Part shown: in pieces, positions 1 to 8,152 of the stretch
Layout of the letters: each line of letters begins with the position of its first letter
Position numbering within the stretch: the stretch's first letter is position 1
Source of the DNA: an uncultured Collinsella sp.
GTDB taxonomy: Bacteria > Actinomycetota > Coriobacteriia > Coriobacteriales > Coriobacteriaceae
NCBI GenBank assembly: GCA_902491055.1
Contig: CABUGI010000010.1
Location: 1 to 32,907 of the forward strand
Reading direction: 5' to 3'
Length of the DNA: 32,907 bases
Program-made: the position numbers and the translations under genes
The notes under the pieces: model-generated
What the model was told of the DNA's origin: nothing
What the model saw: only the letters and a program-made list of their open reading frames with translations
Databases searched by the model: none

Positions 1-1
1 T

Positions 2-454
2 GCTTTAATAATTGGCGTAGCATATAGTGCGCTTTGCCTTCTTCTTTTTGCAATAGCCATAATACGTGGAGGGCATAACCTCTCGCACGATATGCTAACT
101 GCATTTTTGCCTGCAATGATAGTCAACGCCGTATTGGTGATATCGGTTGCGCTGGAGACGGTGACCATCTATCGGATCACGGGCAGCGCCGTATTTAGCG
201 GGGCTGTGCTAATAGTTGGATTTGTCATGAGCTTGACGCTCTACGGAACCTCCCTCCAGGCGCCTATACCGTCCTTGCGATGGATTTTCCTCTTTCCGGG
301 GCCGTACCTTGGAGTCGGATGTGCCCTTGGGTATAGCGATATGGGTCAGCTGACACTTCTGGGATATGGTGTGGCAGCCAGCTGTCTGTCGGTATTGGTT
401 TACGCTCTCGTGAGCTTTCGCGCTGGGGGTGTGCTCAATGGCTCGTCAGACTAG
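2..454 (+). CDS. Integral membrane protein, 5' end outside the window
   Basis: The reading frame is open from base 2 with no stop before the ATG at 92, so the gene almost certainly starts upstream and about 150 C-terminal residues are visible. The product is strongly hydrophobic, with about four to five membrane segments separated by short loops. It overlaps the next gene by 17 bases, which suggests translational coupling. The pair resembles permease subunits of small ABC-2 type exporters such as those for peptide export or immunity, but no ATPase is visible and no diagnostic motif was seen, so this is inference. Codon use is less GC-rich than in the rest of the window, hinting at an accessory segment. 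Confidence 0.7.
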   Translation, partial: ALIIGVAYSALCLLLFAIAIIRGGHNLSHDMLTAFLPAMIVNAVLVISVALETVTIYRITGSAVFSGAVLIVGFVMSLTLYGTSLQAPIPSLRWIFLFPGPYLGVGCALGYSDMGQLTLLGYGVAASCLSVLVYALVSFRAGGVLNGSSD

Positions 455-1256
455 AAGATTTCTTCATTCAGAATTGAGGCATGTGAGCAAATGGACGTAC
501 GCCTTAATCCTGGTAATTTATGCGTGCATGGTGGTATTGCAGCTTAATTCTTTCCCGATGTGGTTCTGTAGCCTCCGTGAGAACAGTTTCTTGGGCTTTT
601 TCCCAGACCCGACACTTCGGCTATCGGCAGAGGATGTCCTTCTATTTGGTAATGCAGAGGTTTTCCGCGGTCTGCTGTTCAACGTGGCCCCGTTGGCTCA
701 TGCATTGTTCTTTCCGTTCATCGCGGCTTGCATTGTGCCGCGCTTTGTCAGTTCGGGCTTTATTGAGGAACCGTGGGGGTTGTCGGAGGCTCGGGGAGGG
801 AAGCGTGTGTGCGCTATCGTTGCGCGAGTGGTGCTGTCTTCTTTTGCCCTTTTGGGCGCATTTATCCTGTCAAGTGTCGTTTTGTACTGTCTTAACTGCG
901 TAATCGTTTTGGATGCTCAGCAGTATTTCAACCTGAATATTTTTTGCTATCGACTTCTTCTGGCGAGTGTCGTCTGCCTTGCATATGTGGTCTCTTGCGT
1001 GATTGCTGTTTCCTATTTTGGGTCCGGCTTCGGTCCGATTGGCATGCTGCTGCTTGTCAATGTTGTAGCGATCTACATACAGCTCGAGGCCAATTCCATG
1101 CTTCCGCTTCCGTCCTCGATGCTCATGTGGATTTGCGGTGTGACCCCGTTGGGGGACGGCCAATGCGTTTCGATTTTAATTGACTGCCTAATAAACGTAG
1201 CAAGCGTTTTTACCATTTGCTTCACTATCGACCGATTGCGGTCGAGATTTATTTGA
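438..1256 (+). CDS. Integral membrane protein, possible ABC-2 type permease subunit
   Basis: A 272-residue protein with about six hydrophobic segments. The N-terminus is basic (MARQTRRF), followed by a first membrane helix at about residues 20-37, a roughly 45-residue extracytoplasmic loop, then clustered helices to the C-terminus. ATG 438 is preferred over the in-frame GTG at 429 because a GGGGG ribosome site lies about 8 nt upstream of 438. It overlaps the preceding membrane gene, so the two are probably one operon and one complex. The topology fits ABC-2 export permeases, but this is not proven by motif. Base composition is lower in GC than in the genes downstream. Confidence 0.65.
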   Translation: MARQTRRFLHSELRHVSKWTYALILVIYACMVVLQLNSFPMWFCSLRENSFLGFFPDPTLRLSAEDVLLFGNAEVFRGLLFNVAPLAHALFFPFIAACIVPRFVSSGFIEEPWGLSEARGGKRVCAIVARVVLSSFALLGAFILSSVVLYCLNCVIVLDAQQYFNLNIFCYRLLLASVVCLAYVVSCVIAVSYFGSGFGPIGMLLLVNVVAIYIQLEANSMLPLPSSMLMWICGVTPLGDGQCVSILIDCLINVASVFTICFTIDRLRSRFI

Positions 1257-1295
1257 TTGTTTGTGAGGGATAATCATACCGAGCAAACCAAATGC

Positions 1296-1331
1296 AGGCG
1301 GGCGGGCACCGTGGCTGGTGTTCGCCCGCCT
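1296..1331. terminator. Stem-loop between convergent genes
   Basis: A 15-bp stem (two G-U pairs) with a 6-nt loop; the arms start AGGCGGGCG and end CGCCCGCCT. It lies between the + strand membrane gene and the end of the - strand amidotransferase gene. It has no clear U-run on the + side and a weak T-rich tail on the - side, so it may serve both directions. Confidence 0.6.
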
Positions 1332-1365
1332 GGCATAGGAGGCTTTAACCTGAGTGGTTTGCGGG

Positions 1366-2175
1366 CTAGCGGGCCTGCTTGACCTTTGCCGCTGCCTCGA
1401 CAAACGACTTCCACAGGTTAAAGTCGGTCTCGAGCGTCTTCCACGTGTACTCGGGGTGCCATTGCACACCCAAGCAGAACGGCTGGCCTTCGACTTCGAT
1501 ACACTCGGGAACGCCGTCGGTTGCCTTGGCGACCAAGCGCGTGCTTTTACCCAGACGCTCGACGCAGCAGTGGTGTGCGGAGTTGGTCTGGATCAGCCTG
1601 TGCCCGCCAACCGCGCGCTCCAACAGCGAACCCGGCACGACCTCGACGGGATGCACGGGGTCGTTGAGCACGTGGGTGTGGCGCCACTGCGTGCGGCCCT
1701 CGCGAGCGCCCAGGCTCGGCACGTCCATGCACAGGGTGCCGCCAGTGGCGACGTTGAGCAGCTGCGTGCCGCGGCAGGTGGTAAAGAGCGGCTTCTTGGC
1801 GCGAAGCACCTCGTTAACCAGCTTAAACTCAAAACGGTCGCGAATCTCGCAGCACAGCGTGGGATCGTAAGGACGCTCGTCGCCCCAACGTTTGGGGTTG
1901 ACGTCCGGGCCGCCGGGAATAGCGACACCATCGGCGATTTCCACGTAATGACGGATGACCTCAATGTCCTCGGTGATGGACATCTGCAGTGGCAGGCCGC
2001 CGGCGGCAAGGATGGCATCGACAAAGACGCTTGCGATTTCCTCGTTGGGAGAGAGCGTCTCGCTTAAAAACGGCTTTGCATCTTCCCAGCGCGGCGCGAC
2101 GAGGATGAGTGGGCGGTCGGCGGGGGCGACGTCGACGTGCGGGGTATAGGACGAGGAAGTACGTGTTCCGATCAT
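1366..2175 (-). CDS. Gamma-glutamyl-gamma-aminobutyrate hydrolase family protein (class I glutamine amidotransferase, PuuD-like)
   Basis: A 269-residue cytoplasmic hydrolase of the peptidase C26 family, which cleaves gamma-glutamyl amide bonds. Visible motifs are the oxyanion strand PGGPDVNP (residues 88-95), the nucleophile elbow TTCRGTQLLNV with Cys134, and the His-Glu pair in GVQWHPE (His240, Glu242), so the catalytic triad is intact. The ATG at 2175 (MIGTRT...) is chosen; the longer frame to 2256 would need a TTG start and adds unconserved residues. It is the last gene of the amino-acid ABC transporter operon, 86 bp after the ATPase, which suggests that it processes the imported substrate. 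Family members include PuuD (gamma-glutamyl-GABA) and other gamma-glutamyl hydrolases; the exact substrate cannot be read from sequence. Confidence 0.88.
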   Translation of the reverse strand: MIGTRTSSSYTPHVDVAPADRPLILVAPRWEDAKPFLSETLSPNEEIASVFVDAILAAGGLPLQMSITEDIEVIRHYVEIADGVAIPGGPDVNPKRWGDERPYDPTLCCEIRDRFEFKLVNEVLRAKKPLFTTCRGTQLLNVATGGTLCMDVPSLGAREGRTQWRHTHVLNDPVHPVEVVPGSLLERAVGGHRLIQTNSAHHCCVERLGKSTRLVAKATDGVPECIEVEGQPFCLGVQWHPEYTWKTLETDFNLWKSFVEAAAKVKQAR

Positions 2176-2215
2176 TGGTGTTGCTTTCGAATCCGGGTGG
2201 ACATGGCACAGGGGT

Positions 2216-2251
2216 GCGCGGGACAAACGCTGGTGATGAATTTGTCCGCGC
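2216..2251 (-). other. Intercistronic stem-loop
   Basis: An inverted repeat, GGACAAA with TTTGTCC, extended by GCGCG on both sides (one bulged G) around a 13-nt loop. It sits between the ABC ATPase and the amidotransferase and has no U-run. It could act as an mRNA processing or stability element that changes the ratio of the last gene to the rest of the operon. Confidence 0.45.
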
Positions 2252-2261
2252 GGCAATTGGG

Positions 2262-3026
<765 letters not shown>

Positions 3027-3062
3027 GGTGCTCGGCTCCTTATGACTCGAAATGGTAAAGTG

Positions 3063-3896
3063 TTAGCGGATGATGGTCGCGCCGGTCTTGTGCGAAACAT
3101 AGACAGCGGCCTTGTTAATCGCGACGTTGATGAGGATGTAGATGACCGCGATCACCAAGTAGACCGATACGAGTGCATCATAGTTGGTAATGAGCACGCG
3201 GGCATTTTGCATGAGGTCGGGGTAGCTCACCACATAGGCGACGGTGGTGTCTTTGACTACGACCACGAGCTGCGAAATCAACGACGGAATGATAAATCGA
3301 ATCGCCTGCGGCAACACGATTTTAAAGGTGATTTTAGCTTTGGAGAGACCGAGCGCCTGGGCCGCCTCGACCTGGCCGCGCGGCACGGCATTGACGCCGG
3401 CGCGGAAGATCTCGGCAAGTACGCCGGCTGCAGCGAGCGCGACGGGGAGCGTGAGCATCCAAAACGACGGCAGCGCGATCTTGTACTGGGGCAGCACCAA
3501 AAAGAAGAAGTAGATGAACAGAAGGCTCGGCACGCCGCGGAAGAAATCGGTGAGCACGCGGCAGACCAGCTGCAGCGGCTTAATGCCGCTGGTGCGGCCG
3601 AGCATAAGGGCTAAGCCCAGCACCAGCGCAATGACGCCAGCAGTGACTGCGACTTTAACGGTGCCCTCAAAGCCGGCAAGCAGGAACTTCCAGGTGGTGA
3701 GGTGCGTAAAGAAATACCAATAGTGGACCGAAAGCTGGCCGGTCACATAAAAGCGCTGCAGCACCAGGATGGCGAGTGCGGCGACGGCAACAAGCGAGAT
3801 GGCGGTGCCGATGCGAATCTTGGCGCGCATCTTGGGGCCGGGAGCTTCGTAGAGCGCATCGCGCATGGTAAGCTCAGGGGAGGAGTGCTTGCTCAT
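3063..3896 (-). CDS. Amino-acid ABC transporter permease (HisM/GlnP family), second subunit
   Basis: A 277-residue inner-membrane permease. A cytoplasmic N-terminus of about 30 residues is followed by hydrophobic segments and the EAA-type coupling loop, seen as VEAAQALGLSKAKI with IVLPQAIRFIIPSL downstream, which docks on the ATPase. Its start overlaps the stop of the upstream permease by 4 bases (ATGA), a sign of translational coupling and equal production of the two halves. It is slightly longer than typical members because of the N-terminal extension. Together with the neighbouring permease it forms the membrane channel of this importer. Confidence 0.93.
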   Translation of the reverse strand: MSKHSSPELTMRDALYEAPGPKMRAKIRIGTAISLVAVAALAILVLQRFYVTGQLSVHYWYFFTHLTTWKFLLAGFEGTVKVAVTAGVIALVLGLALMLGRTSGIKPLQLVCRVLTDFFRGVPSLLFIYFFFLVLPQYKIALPSFWMLTLPVALAAAGVLAEIFRAGVNAVPRGQVEAAQALGLSKAKITFKIVLPQAIRFIIPSLISQLVVVVKDTTVAYVVSYPDLMQNARVLITNYDALVSVYLVIAVIYILINVAINKAAVYVSHKTGATIIR

Positions 3897-4552
3897 CGGA
3901 GGATCCTCACCTTCTTATCGATGTAGTTGCCAATGTGGCTCACCACAAAGGCCGTGCCCAGGTAGCCGAGCGCCGAGATAAAGAACGCGGCGACGCCACC
4001 GAGCGAGCGCGTGTTGATATAGCTCACCACGCCGGTGAGCTCTTGCGGCTTAAGCGGCACCTGGCTGCCGAGTGCGGTGGTGAGCATGACGGCGATAAAG
4101 AGGTTGGTCATGGGCAGCACACTCGAGCGCAGCGCCTGCGGAATCACGATCTTGGCGAGGATACGGCTGAAGCTCATGCCCAGCGAACGTGCGGCTTCCA
4201 CCTGGCCGACGCCGACGGTGTTGATGCCGCTCATAAAGTTCTCGGAGCCAAAGGCCGAGCCCAAAAGGACCGTAGCGACGATAACGCAGGTGCGGTAGGG
4301 CAGAACGACCTTGAGCGGCGGCAGCGCATAGACGACGATGATGAGCAGCGCGATGCCGGGGATGTTACGGAAGACTTGGACATACAGGTCGCCAAAGACG
4401 CGCAGTGGCTTGAGCGGCGACACGCGCATCACGGTGACGGCGACGGCCAGTACCATGGCGATGGCAAACGACTCAAGCGTCATGCCCCAGGTTGCTAGCA
4501 GCGCGTCGATATAGTTCTGGCCATAGAGCGACCAGAGCTCGGAGAGACTCAT
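3893..4552 (-). CDS. Amino-acid ABC transporter permease (HisM/GlnP family), first subunit
   Basis: A 219-residue permease of normal length for the family, with about five membrane helices and the coupling-loop motif VEAARSLGMSFSRI followed by IVIPQALRSSVLPM. The start ATG at 4552 has a GGGAGG ribosome site about 6 nt upstream. It overlaps the second permease by ATGA at its 3' end. A stem-loop at 4577-4602 separates it from the substrate-binding lipoprotein gene. The two permeases differ enough to form a heterodimer. The specificity is probably a polar or acidic amino acid or glutamine, by family. Confidence 0.93.
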   Translation of the reverse strand: MSLSELWSLYGQNYIDALLATWGMTLESFAIAMVLAVAVTVMRVSPLKPLRVFGDLYVQVFRNIPGIALLIIVVYALPPLKVVLPYRTCVIVATVLLGSAFGSENFMSGINTVGVGQVEAARSLGMSFSRILAKIVIPQALRSSVLPMTNLFIAVMLTTALGSQVPLKPQELTGVVSYINTRSLGGVAAFFISALGYLGTAFVVSHIGNYIDKKVRILR

Positions 4553-4576
4553 GCGGACCTCCCGCCGATAAGGAAA

Positions 4577-4602
4577 GGGGCTCCCGTGTGTACGGAAGCC
4601 CC
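4577..4602 (-). terminator. Stem-loop after the binding-protein gene, possible partial terminator
   Basis: On the - strand an 11-bp stem (one mismatch) with arms GGGGCTTCCGT and ACGGGAGCCCC is followed by TTTCCTT. It lies 88 bp past the lipoprotein stop and 25 bp before the permease start. Such elements commonly lower permease expression relative to the binding protein. Confidence 0.6.
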
Positions 4603-4690
4603 GACAACTCAGTGAGGAAACAGTTTACCGCAATAAAGCGCACCATGCGTTTCCATATGGTTTCGTTGCGGTCGTTACCAGGCTCGCTGC

Positions 4691-5686
4691 CTAGGCGCCG
4701 ATCTCGGGCAGCTCGGGAACATTGGTGTCGCCCGTACGGTCGCCGATGCAGATCTGCCACAGCTCGGTCCAGGTGCCATCGTCCTCGATCTTCTTAAGGA
4801 AGTCGTTGACAAAGGCGACGCCGTCGGAATCGAGCGGCAGGCCGATACCATAGGGCTCCTTGCTGCCGAAGGGCTTGCCGGCAATCTTGTACTTACCGGG
4901 CTCGCGGACCAGGGCGCTCTGCTGCATGTTGTTATCGATGACGTAGGCGTCAACGCGGCCCTGCTGGAGTGCCTGGCGGGCCTCCTCGTCGGTCTTGAAC
5001 TCCTGCTGGCTGGCCTTGGGAGCGAACTCCTCCAGGATGGCGGGGCCGTTGGAGCCGGACTGGACGGCGACGTTCTTGTCGGCCAGGTCGTCGACGCTCT
5101 TGATGTCGTCGTTATCGGCGAGCACCAGGATAGCCTGCTGCGTGTAGTAATAGGGACCGGCAAAGGAGACGAGCTTCTTGCGCTCGTCAGTGATGGTGTA
5201 GGTGGCAAAGACGGCATCGACCTGGCCGTTCTGCAGGACGGACTCGCGCGTGTCCGAGGTCACCTGGGTGATCTCGACCTTGTTCTCGCCCAGGATGTAG
5301 TTGGACAGAAGCTGCGCGATGCCAGCATCGAAGCCGCGGGTCTGACCGTCTTTCTCGTTGAGGAGGGAGAAGAGCGTGGAGGTCTGAACGCCACCGATCT
5401 TAAAGACGCCGGCGTCCTTGATGGCCGTCGCCCAGGTGCTGGCGGCGATGGCGTCGTCATCGGCCTTGGGGCCGTTGTCGACGAGCTTGTCGAATGCCTT
5501 AGCGTCGAGCGTGGTGGAAGCCTCGGTATCCTCGGAGCCCTTGGAGGAGCCGGCGGCGGAACCCTTGTCGGCCTCGGCGCTGGTGTCGGAGCAGCCGGCA
5601 AGACCAAGGCCGGCGACGGTTACGAAAGTGGCGGCAACGAAGCCGCGACGGTCGAGAACGACCTGCTGGGAGAGGTTCTTGCTCAT
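4691..5686 (-). CDS. Extracellular solute-binding lipoprotein of the amino-acid ABC transporter
   Basis: A 331-residue family 3 periplasmic-type binding protein anchored to the outer face of the membrane. The signal region carries a twin arginine (DRRGFV, Arg13-Arg14), a hydrophobic stretch and a lipobox LAGC with Cys32, so it looks like a Tat-exported lipoprotein lipidated by Lgt. A Ser/Ala/Glu/Asp-rich linker runs to about residue 70, and the bilobed domain follows, including GFDAGIAQLL and VDAVFATYTIT. It is the first gene of the operon, preceded by a good promoter at 5730-5759 and a GAAAGG ribosome site, and is separated from the permeases by a stem-loop. Amino-acid specificity is likely glutamate/glutamine-like by family. 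Confidence 0.93.
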   Translation of the reverse strand: MSKNLSQQVVLDRRGFVAATFVTVAGLGLAGCSDTSAEADKGSAAGSSKGSEDTEASTTLDAKAFDKLVDNGPKADDDAIAASTWATAIKDAGVFKIGGVQTSTLFSLLNEKDGQTRGFDAGIAQLLSNYILGENKVEITQVTSDTRESVLQNGQVDAVFATYTITDERKKLVSFAGPYYYTQQAILVLADNDDIKSVDDLADKNVAVQSGSNGPAILEEFAPKASQQEFKTDEEARQALQQGRVDAYVIDNNMQQSALVREPGKYKIAGKPFGSKEPYGIGLPLDSDGVAFVNDFLKKIEDDGTWTELWQICIGDRTGDTNVPELPEIGA

Positions 5687-5729
5687 GGTAGAACACCTTT
5701 CTCAATAAAATCCCTAGCGGTTGAGTAGA

Positions 5730-5759
5730 GTTATACCCTATCGCGCTCAAATGGGTCAA
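5730..5759 (-). promoter_or_regulatory. Probable housekeeping promoter of the ABC transporter operon
   Basis: On the - strand a -35 box TTGACC (5759-5754) and a -10 box TATAAC (5735-5730) are 18 bp apart, about 44 bp upstream of the lipoprotein ATG. Confidence 0.7.
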
Positions 5760-5803
5760 CACGAAATAACTCAAAAACATACTTACCTTATGGGTAATTC
5801 TAC

Positions 5804-5836
5804 CTACCAAAAAGGGACAGGCACCTTTGTGGTGGT
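5804..5836 (+). repeat. Dispersed palindromic repeat, copy 1 (AAAAAGGGACAGG family)
   Basis: CTACCAAAAAGGGACAGG followed by CACCTTTGTGGTGG forms an imperfect hairpin. It shares its core with copies at 24048-24085, 24106-24165 and 28986-29042. It lies upstream of the ABC operon promoter. Confidence 0.7.
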
Positions 5837-5870
5837 TCTTGCAGATGTGACGGCCTGCCTCGCTGCTTTG

Positions 5871-5925
5871 TCTCAATCTGTAACAGGTAGACGAGGAAAT
5901 GGGTTCTAACTGTTACAGATCGAGA
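5871..5925. repeat. 55-nt palindromic repeat, unit 1 of 3
   Basis: A 16-nt left arm TCTCAATCTGTAACAG, a 23-nt centre, and the inverted right arm CTGTTACAGATCGAGA. The centre keeps TAGA...TCTA, which lengthens the stem. The same organisation recurs at 5951-6005 and 6032-6086. Confidence 0.9.
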
Positions 5926-5950
5926 TTTTCTCTTCAGGGGAATTCGAATG

Positions 5951-6005
5951 TCTCAATCTGTAACATCTGGACGGCCAAAAGGTCCCTATCTGTTACAGAT
6001 TGAGA
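5951..6005. repeat. 55-nt palindromic repeat, unit 2 of 3
   Basis: The left arm is TCTCAATCTGTAACAT and the right arm CTGTTACAGATTGAGA, with a 23-nt centre containing GGACGG and GGTCC. It starts 80 bp after unit 1, with a 25-nt spacer between the units. Confidence 0.9.
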
Positions 6006-6031
6006 CAAACGTCGGGGACTAAGACGTCTTG

Positions 6032-6086
6032 TCTCAATCTGTAACAGTTAGACGGAAATTCGGGCCCTAGATGTTACAGATTGAGA
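6032..6086. repeat. 55-nt palindromic repeat, unit 3 of 3
   Basis: The left arm is TCTCAATCTGTAACAG and the right arm ATGTTACAGATTGAGA, with a 23-nt centre containing TTAGACGG and GGGCCCTAG. It starts 81 bp after unit 2, with a 26-nt spacer, and ends 20 bp from the terminator of the DXS-like gene. Confidence 0.9.
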
Positions 6087-6105
6087 TAATCGCGTCGCGA
6101 AAATT

Positions 6106-6142
6106 AAAACCTCCGCAGGGATGCTTCCCTTGCGGAGGTTTT
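6106..6142. terminator. Rho-independent terminator of the DXS-like gene
   Basis: A 12-bp perfect stem AAAACCTCCGCA / TGCGGAGGTTTT, continued by GGGA/TCCC with a bulge, abuts the stop codon at 6144-6146. On the - strand it ends in a T-rich tail (TTTTAATTTT). Its A/T flanks would let it work in both directions. Confidence 0.85.
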
Positions 6143-6143
6143 C

Positions 6144-7925
6144 TTACTCGTTGAGTAGCCTTACGGCTTCGGCGGCCATGTTCTCGACCGTCATGCCGTT
6201 CTGCGCGAGCAGTTCGTTGGGATCGTAGCGGTCGGGGAAGCCCTTGGCGATGCCGAAGGTGCGCGTGCGCACGAGCGTGCAGGCCAGGTAACACGCCACG
6301 CGCTCGCCCCAGCCGCCGTCCAAGATGCCGTCCTCGAGGGTGACGACAACGCGATGCTCGGCGGCAAGACTGTCGAGGAACTCGCGGTCGAGCTCGGTTG
6401 CGAAGCGCGGGTTGACGAGCGTGGCCTCGATGCCGTACTCGGCGGCCAAGCGGTTTGCCACGCGCTCGCCCAACTCAAAGAAGTCGCCGAGCGCAAGCAC
6501 GGCCACATCGCGGCCCTGACGCACCACGTTGTAGCGAACGGCGCTATAGTCGGTGTCCTCGGCAGGCGCCAGATCGGGACGGCTCACCAGGCCGATGCCC
6601 GGTACGCGGATTGCCACGGGATGCTCGCGGTGGTCGAGCGACCAGCTCAGCATGGACAGATATTCCTCCATGCAGGCCGGCGCCAAGTAGTGCATGTTGG
6701 GAAGACCGCCCAGCATGGAAATATCAAAGAACGAAAGATGCGTCTCGGACGTGGTGCCAAAGATTGACGCACCAAACACCAAAATGGTTGCGGGGGCGTC
6801 GTTGAGGCACAGGTCGTGCCACAGCTCGTCGTAGGCGCGCTGCAAAAACGTACCGTACACACCAAAGACTGGCTTGGCGCCCGAGCGCGCAAGCGCGGTG
6901 GCAAAGGTCACGGCGTGCTCCTCGGCAATGCCCACATCGACGAACTGTTTGCCGGCGGCAGCGCGAAGCTCGGGTGTAAAGCCCATAATGTAGGGCGTGG
7001 CGGCCGTGATGCCAACGACCTGTGGATCGCGCTCGATGGCGGCGCTGAGCGCCTCGCCCGTAATGTCAGCATAGGTGCGCGGCGCGGGCTCGCTCGGATG
7101 GCCCGGGCAAAGCTTGCGCCCAGTCGCCATGTCAAACGGACCCACGTGGTGCCAGCGTTCGGGGTCGCTCTGGGCCGGCTCAAAGCCCTTGCCCTTGGCG
7201 GTGGAGACGTGCAGCACGATGGGATGATCGATATTGCGCAGTTCCTGCAGCGCGTCGACCAGGGCCAACACGTCGTTGCCGGCGTCCAAATAACGGTAGT
7301 CGAGTCCCATCGCGCGGAAAACGTTGCGCTCACAGGTGCCGTTGCTGGTGCGCAGCTCGGCCAGATTGCGATAGAGGCCACCGTGGTTCTCGGCGATGGA
7401 CTGGTCGTTATCGTTAACGATGATGATTAGGTTGCTGTCGAGTTCGGCGGCATTGTTGAAGCCCTCAAACGCCAAGCCGCCCGAAAGCGAGCCGTCGCCA
7501 ATGATGGTGATGACGTTGTAGCTGTCGCCCGCCAGATCGCGGGCGTGTGCCAAGCCGCAGCCCAGGCTCACCGATGTGGAGGTGTGGCCCATGGCGAACA
7601 GGTCGTGCTCGGACTCGTCGGGATTGGCAAAGCCAGAAGCCTCGCCAAAACGTTCCGGATCGATATAGGTATACGCGCGCCCGGTCAGCGCCTTGTGGGC
7701 GTAGGTCTGGTGCGAAACGTCAAAGACAATCTTGTCGATAGGGGAGTTAAACACGCGATGAAGCGCAACCGTAAGCTCAACGACGCCCAGGTTGGGGGCA
7801 ACGTGTCCGCCGACAGCGGCGGAGCTTTCGAGGATGGCGTGGCGAATCTCGCCGCAGAGCAGCGGAAGCTCGGCGCGGTCGAGAGCCTTGACGTCCTCGG
7901 GCGTTGTCGTTTGCGTAAGCAGCAT
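6144..7925 (-). CDS. 1-deoxy-D-xylulose-5-phosphate synthase-like thiamine-diphosphate enzyme (short form)
   Basis: 593 residues with the DXS fold order: an N-terminal ThDP domain with GDGSLSGG (GDG at 143-145), then a pyrimidine-binding and a C-terminal transketolase domain. Equivalents of E. coli DXS His49 (His72 in SHQTYAHK), His299 (His259 or His260), Glu370 (Glu335 in IAEEHAVT), Tyr392, Arg398 (Arg363) and His431 (His396) are present. E. coli Arg420, Asp427 and Arg478 align with Gly385, Thr392 and Gly443, so residues tied to acceptor and intermediate binding are missing. A loop of about 35-40 residues after the cofactor site is absent, explaining the shorter length. The start is fixed by an in-frame TAA 12 nt upstream. 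DXS feeds the MEP isoprenoid and thiamine/pyridoxal pathways; this copy may be a divergent DXS or a paralogue with another acceptor. No MEP-pathway neighbour is present. Confidence 0.85.
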   Translation of the reverse strand: MLLTQTTTPEDVKALDRAELPLLCGEIRHAILESSAAVGGHVAPNLGVVELTVALHRVFNSPIDKIVFDVSHQTYAHKALTGRAYTYIDPERFGEASGFANPDESEHDLFAMGHTSTSVSLGCGLAHARDLAGDSYNVITIIGDGSLSGGLAFEGFNNAAELDSNLIIIVNDNDQSIAENHGGLYRNLAELRTSNGTCERNVFRAMGLDYRYLDAGNDVLALVDALQELRNIDHPIVLHVSTAKGKGFEPAQSDPERWHHVGPFDMATGRKLCPGHPSEPAPRTYADITGEALSAAIERDPQVVGITAATPYIMGFTPELRAAAGKQFVDVGIAEEHAVTFATALARSGAKPVFGVYGTFLQRAYDELWHDLCLNDAPATILVFGASIFGTTSETHLSFFDISMLGGLPNMHYLAPACMEEYLSMLSWSLDHREHPVAIRVPGIGLVSRPDLAPAEDTDYSAVRYNVVRQGRDVAVLALGDFFELGERVANRLAAEYGIEATLVNPRFATELDREFLDSLAAEHRVVVTLEDGILDGGWGERVACYLACTLVRTRTFGIAKGFPDRYDPNELLAQNGMTVENMAAEAVRLLNE

Positions 7926-8049
7926 CGTTGTGGGTTACTCCATGCGAATCGAGCGCCGGCGCTCCCTCGGCCGACACAATTGCACAAGACAGTCTCGCAC
8001 ATTTTGGCGTTTGATATGTGACGGCGGCGCGGTAATTCGACAACTGGTG

Positions 8050-8067
8050 GGGCAAAACGTTTTGTCC
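8050..8067. promoter_or_regulatory. Operator-like palindrome between divergent genes
   Basis: A perfect 12-bp palindrome CAAAACGTTTTG (8053-8064) is extended to GGGCAAAACGTTTTGTCC with one mismatched position. It lies between the divergently transcribed DXS-like gene (-) and the HD-domain gene (+), so it could bind a dimeric regulator of either. No clear promoter boxes were assigned. Confidence 0.45.
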
Positions 8068-8152
8068 GATGCCATACTGATAGATTCGATGATGATTTTT
8101 TCAATACGTGCAGGCCGTGGCTTGCCGCCGTGAGCCGCTGGAAGGAGGCAGC

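Noticed and set aside
5871..6086. CRISPR array
   Set aside because: The repeats are long palindromes with variable centres in alternating orientation, only three units are present, and no cas gene is in the window.
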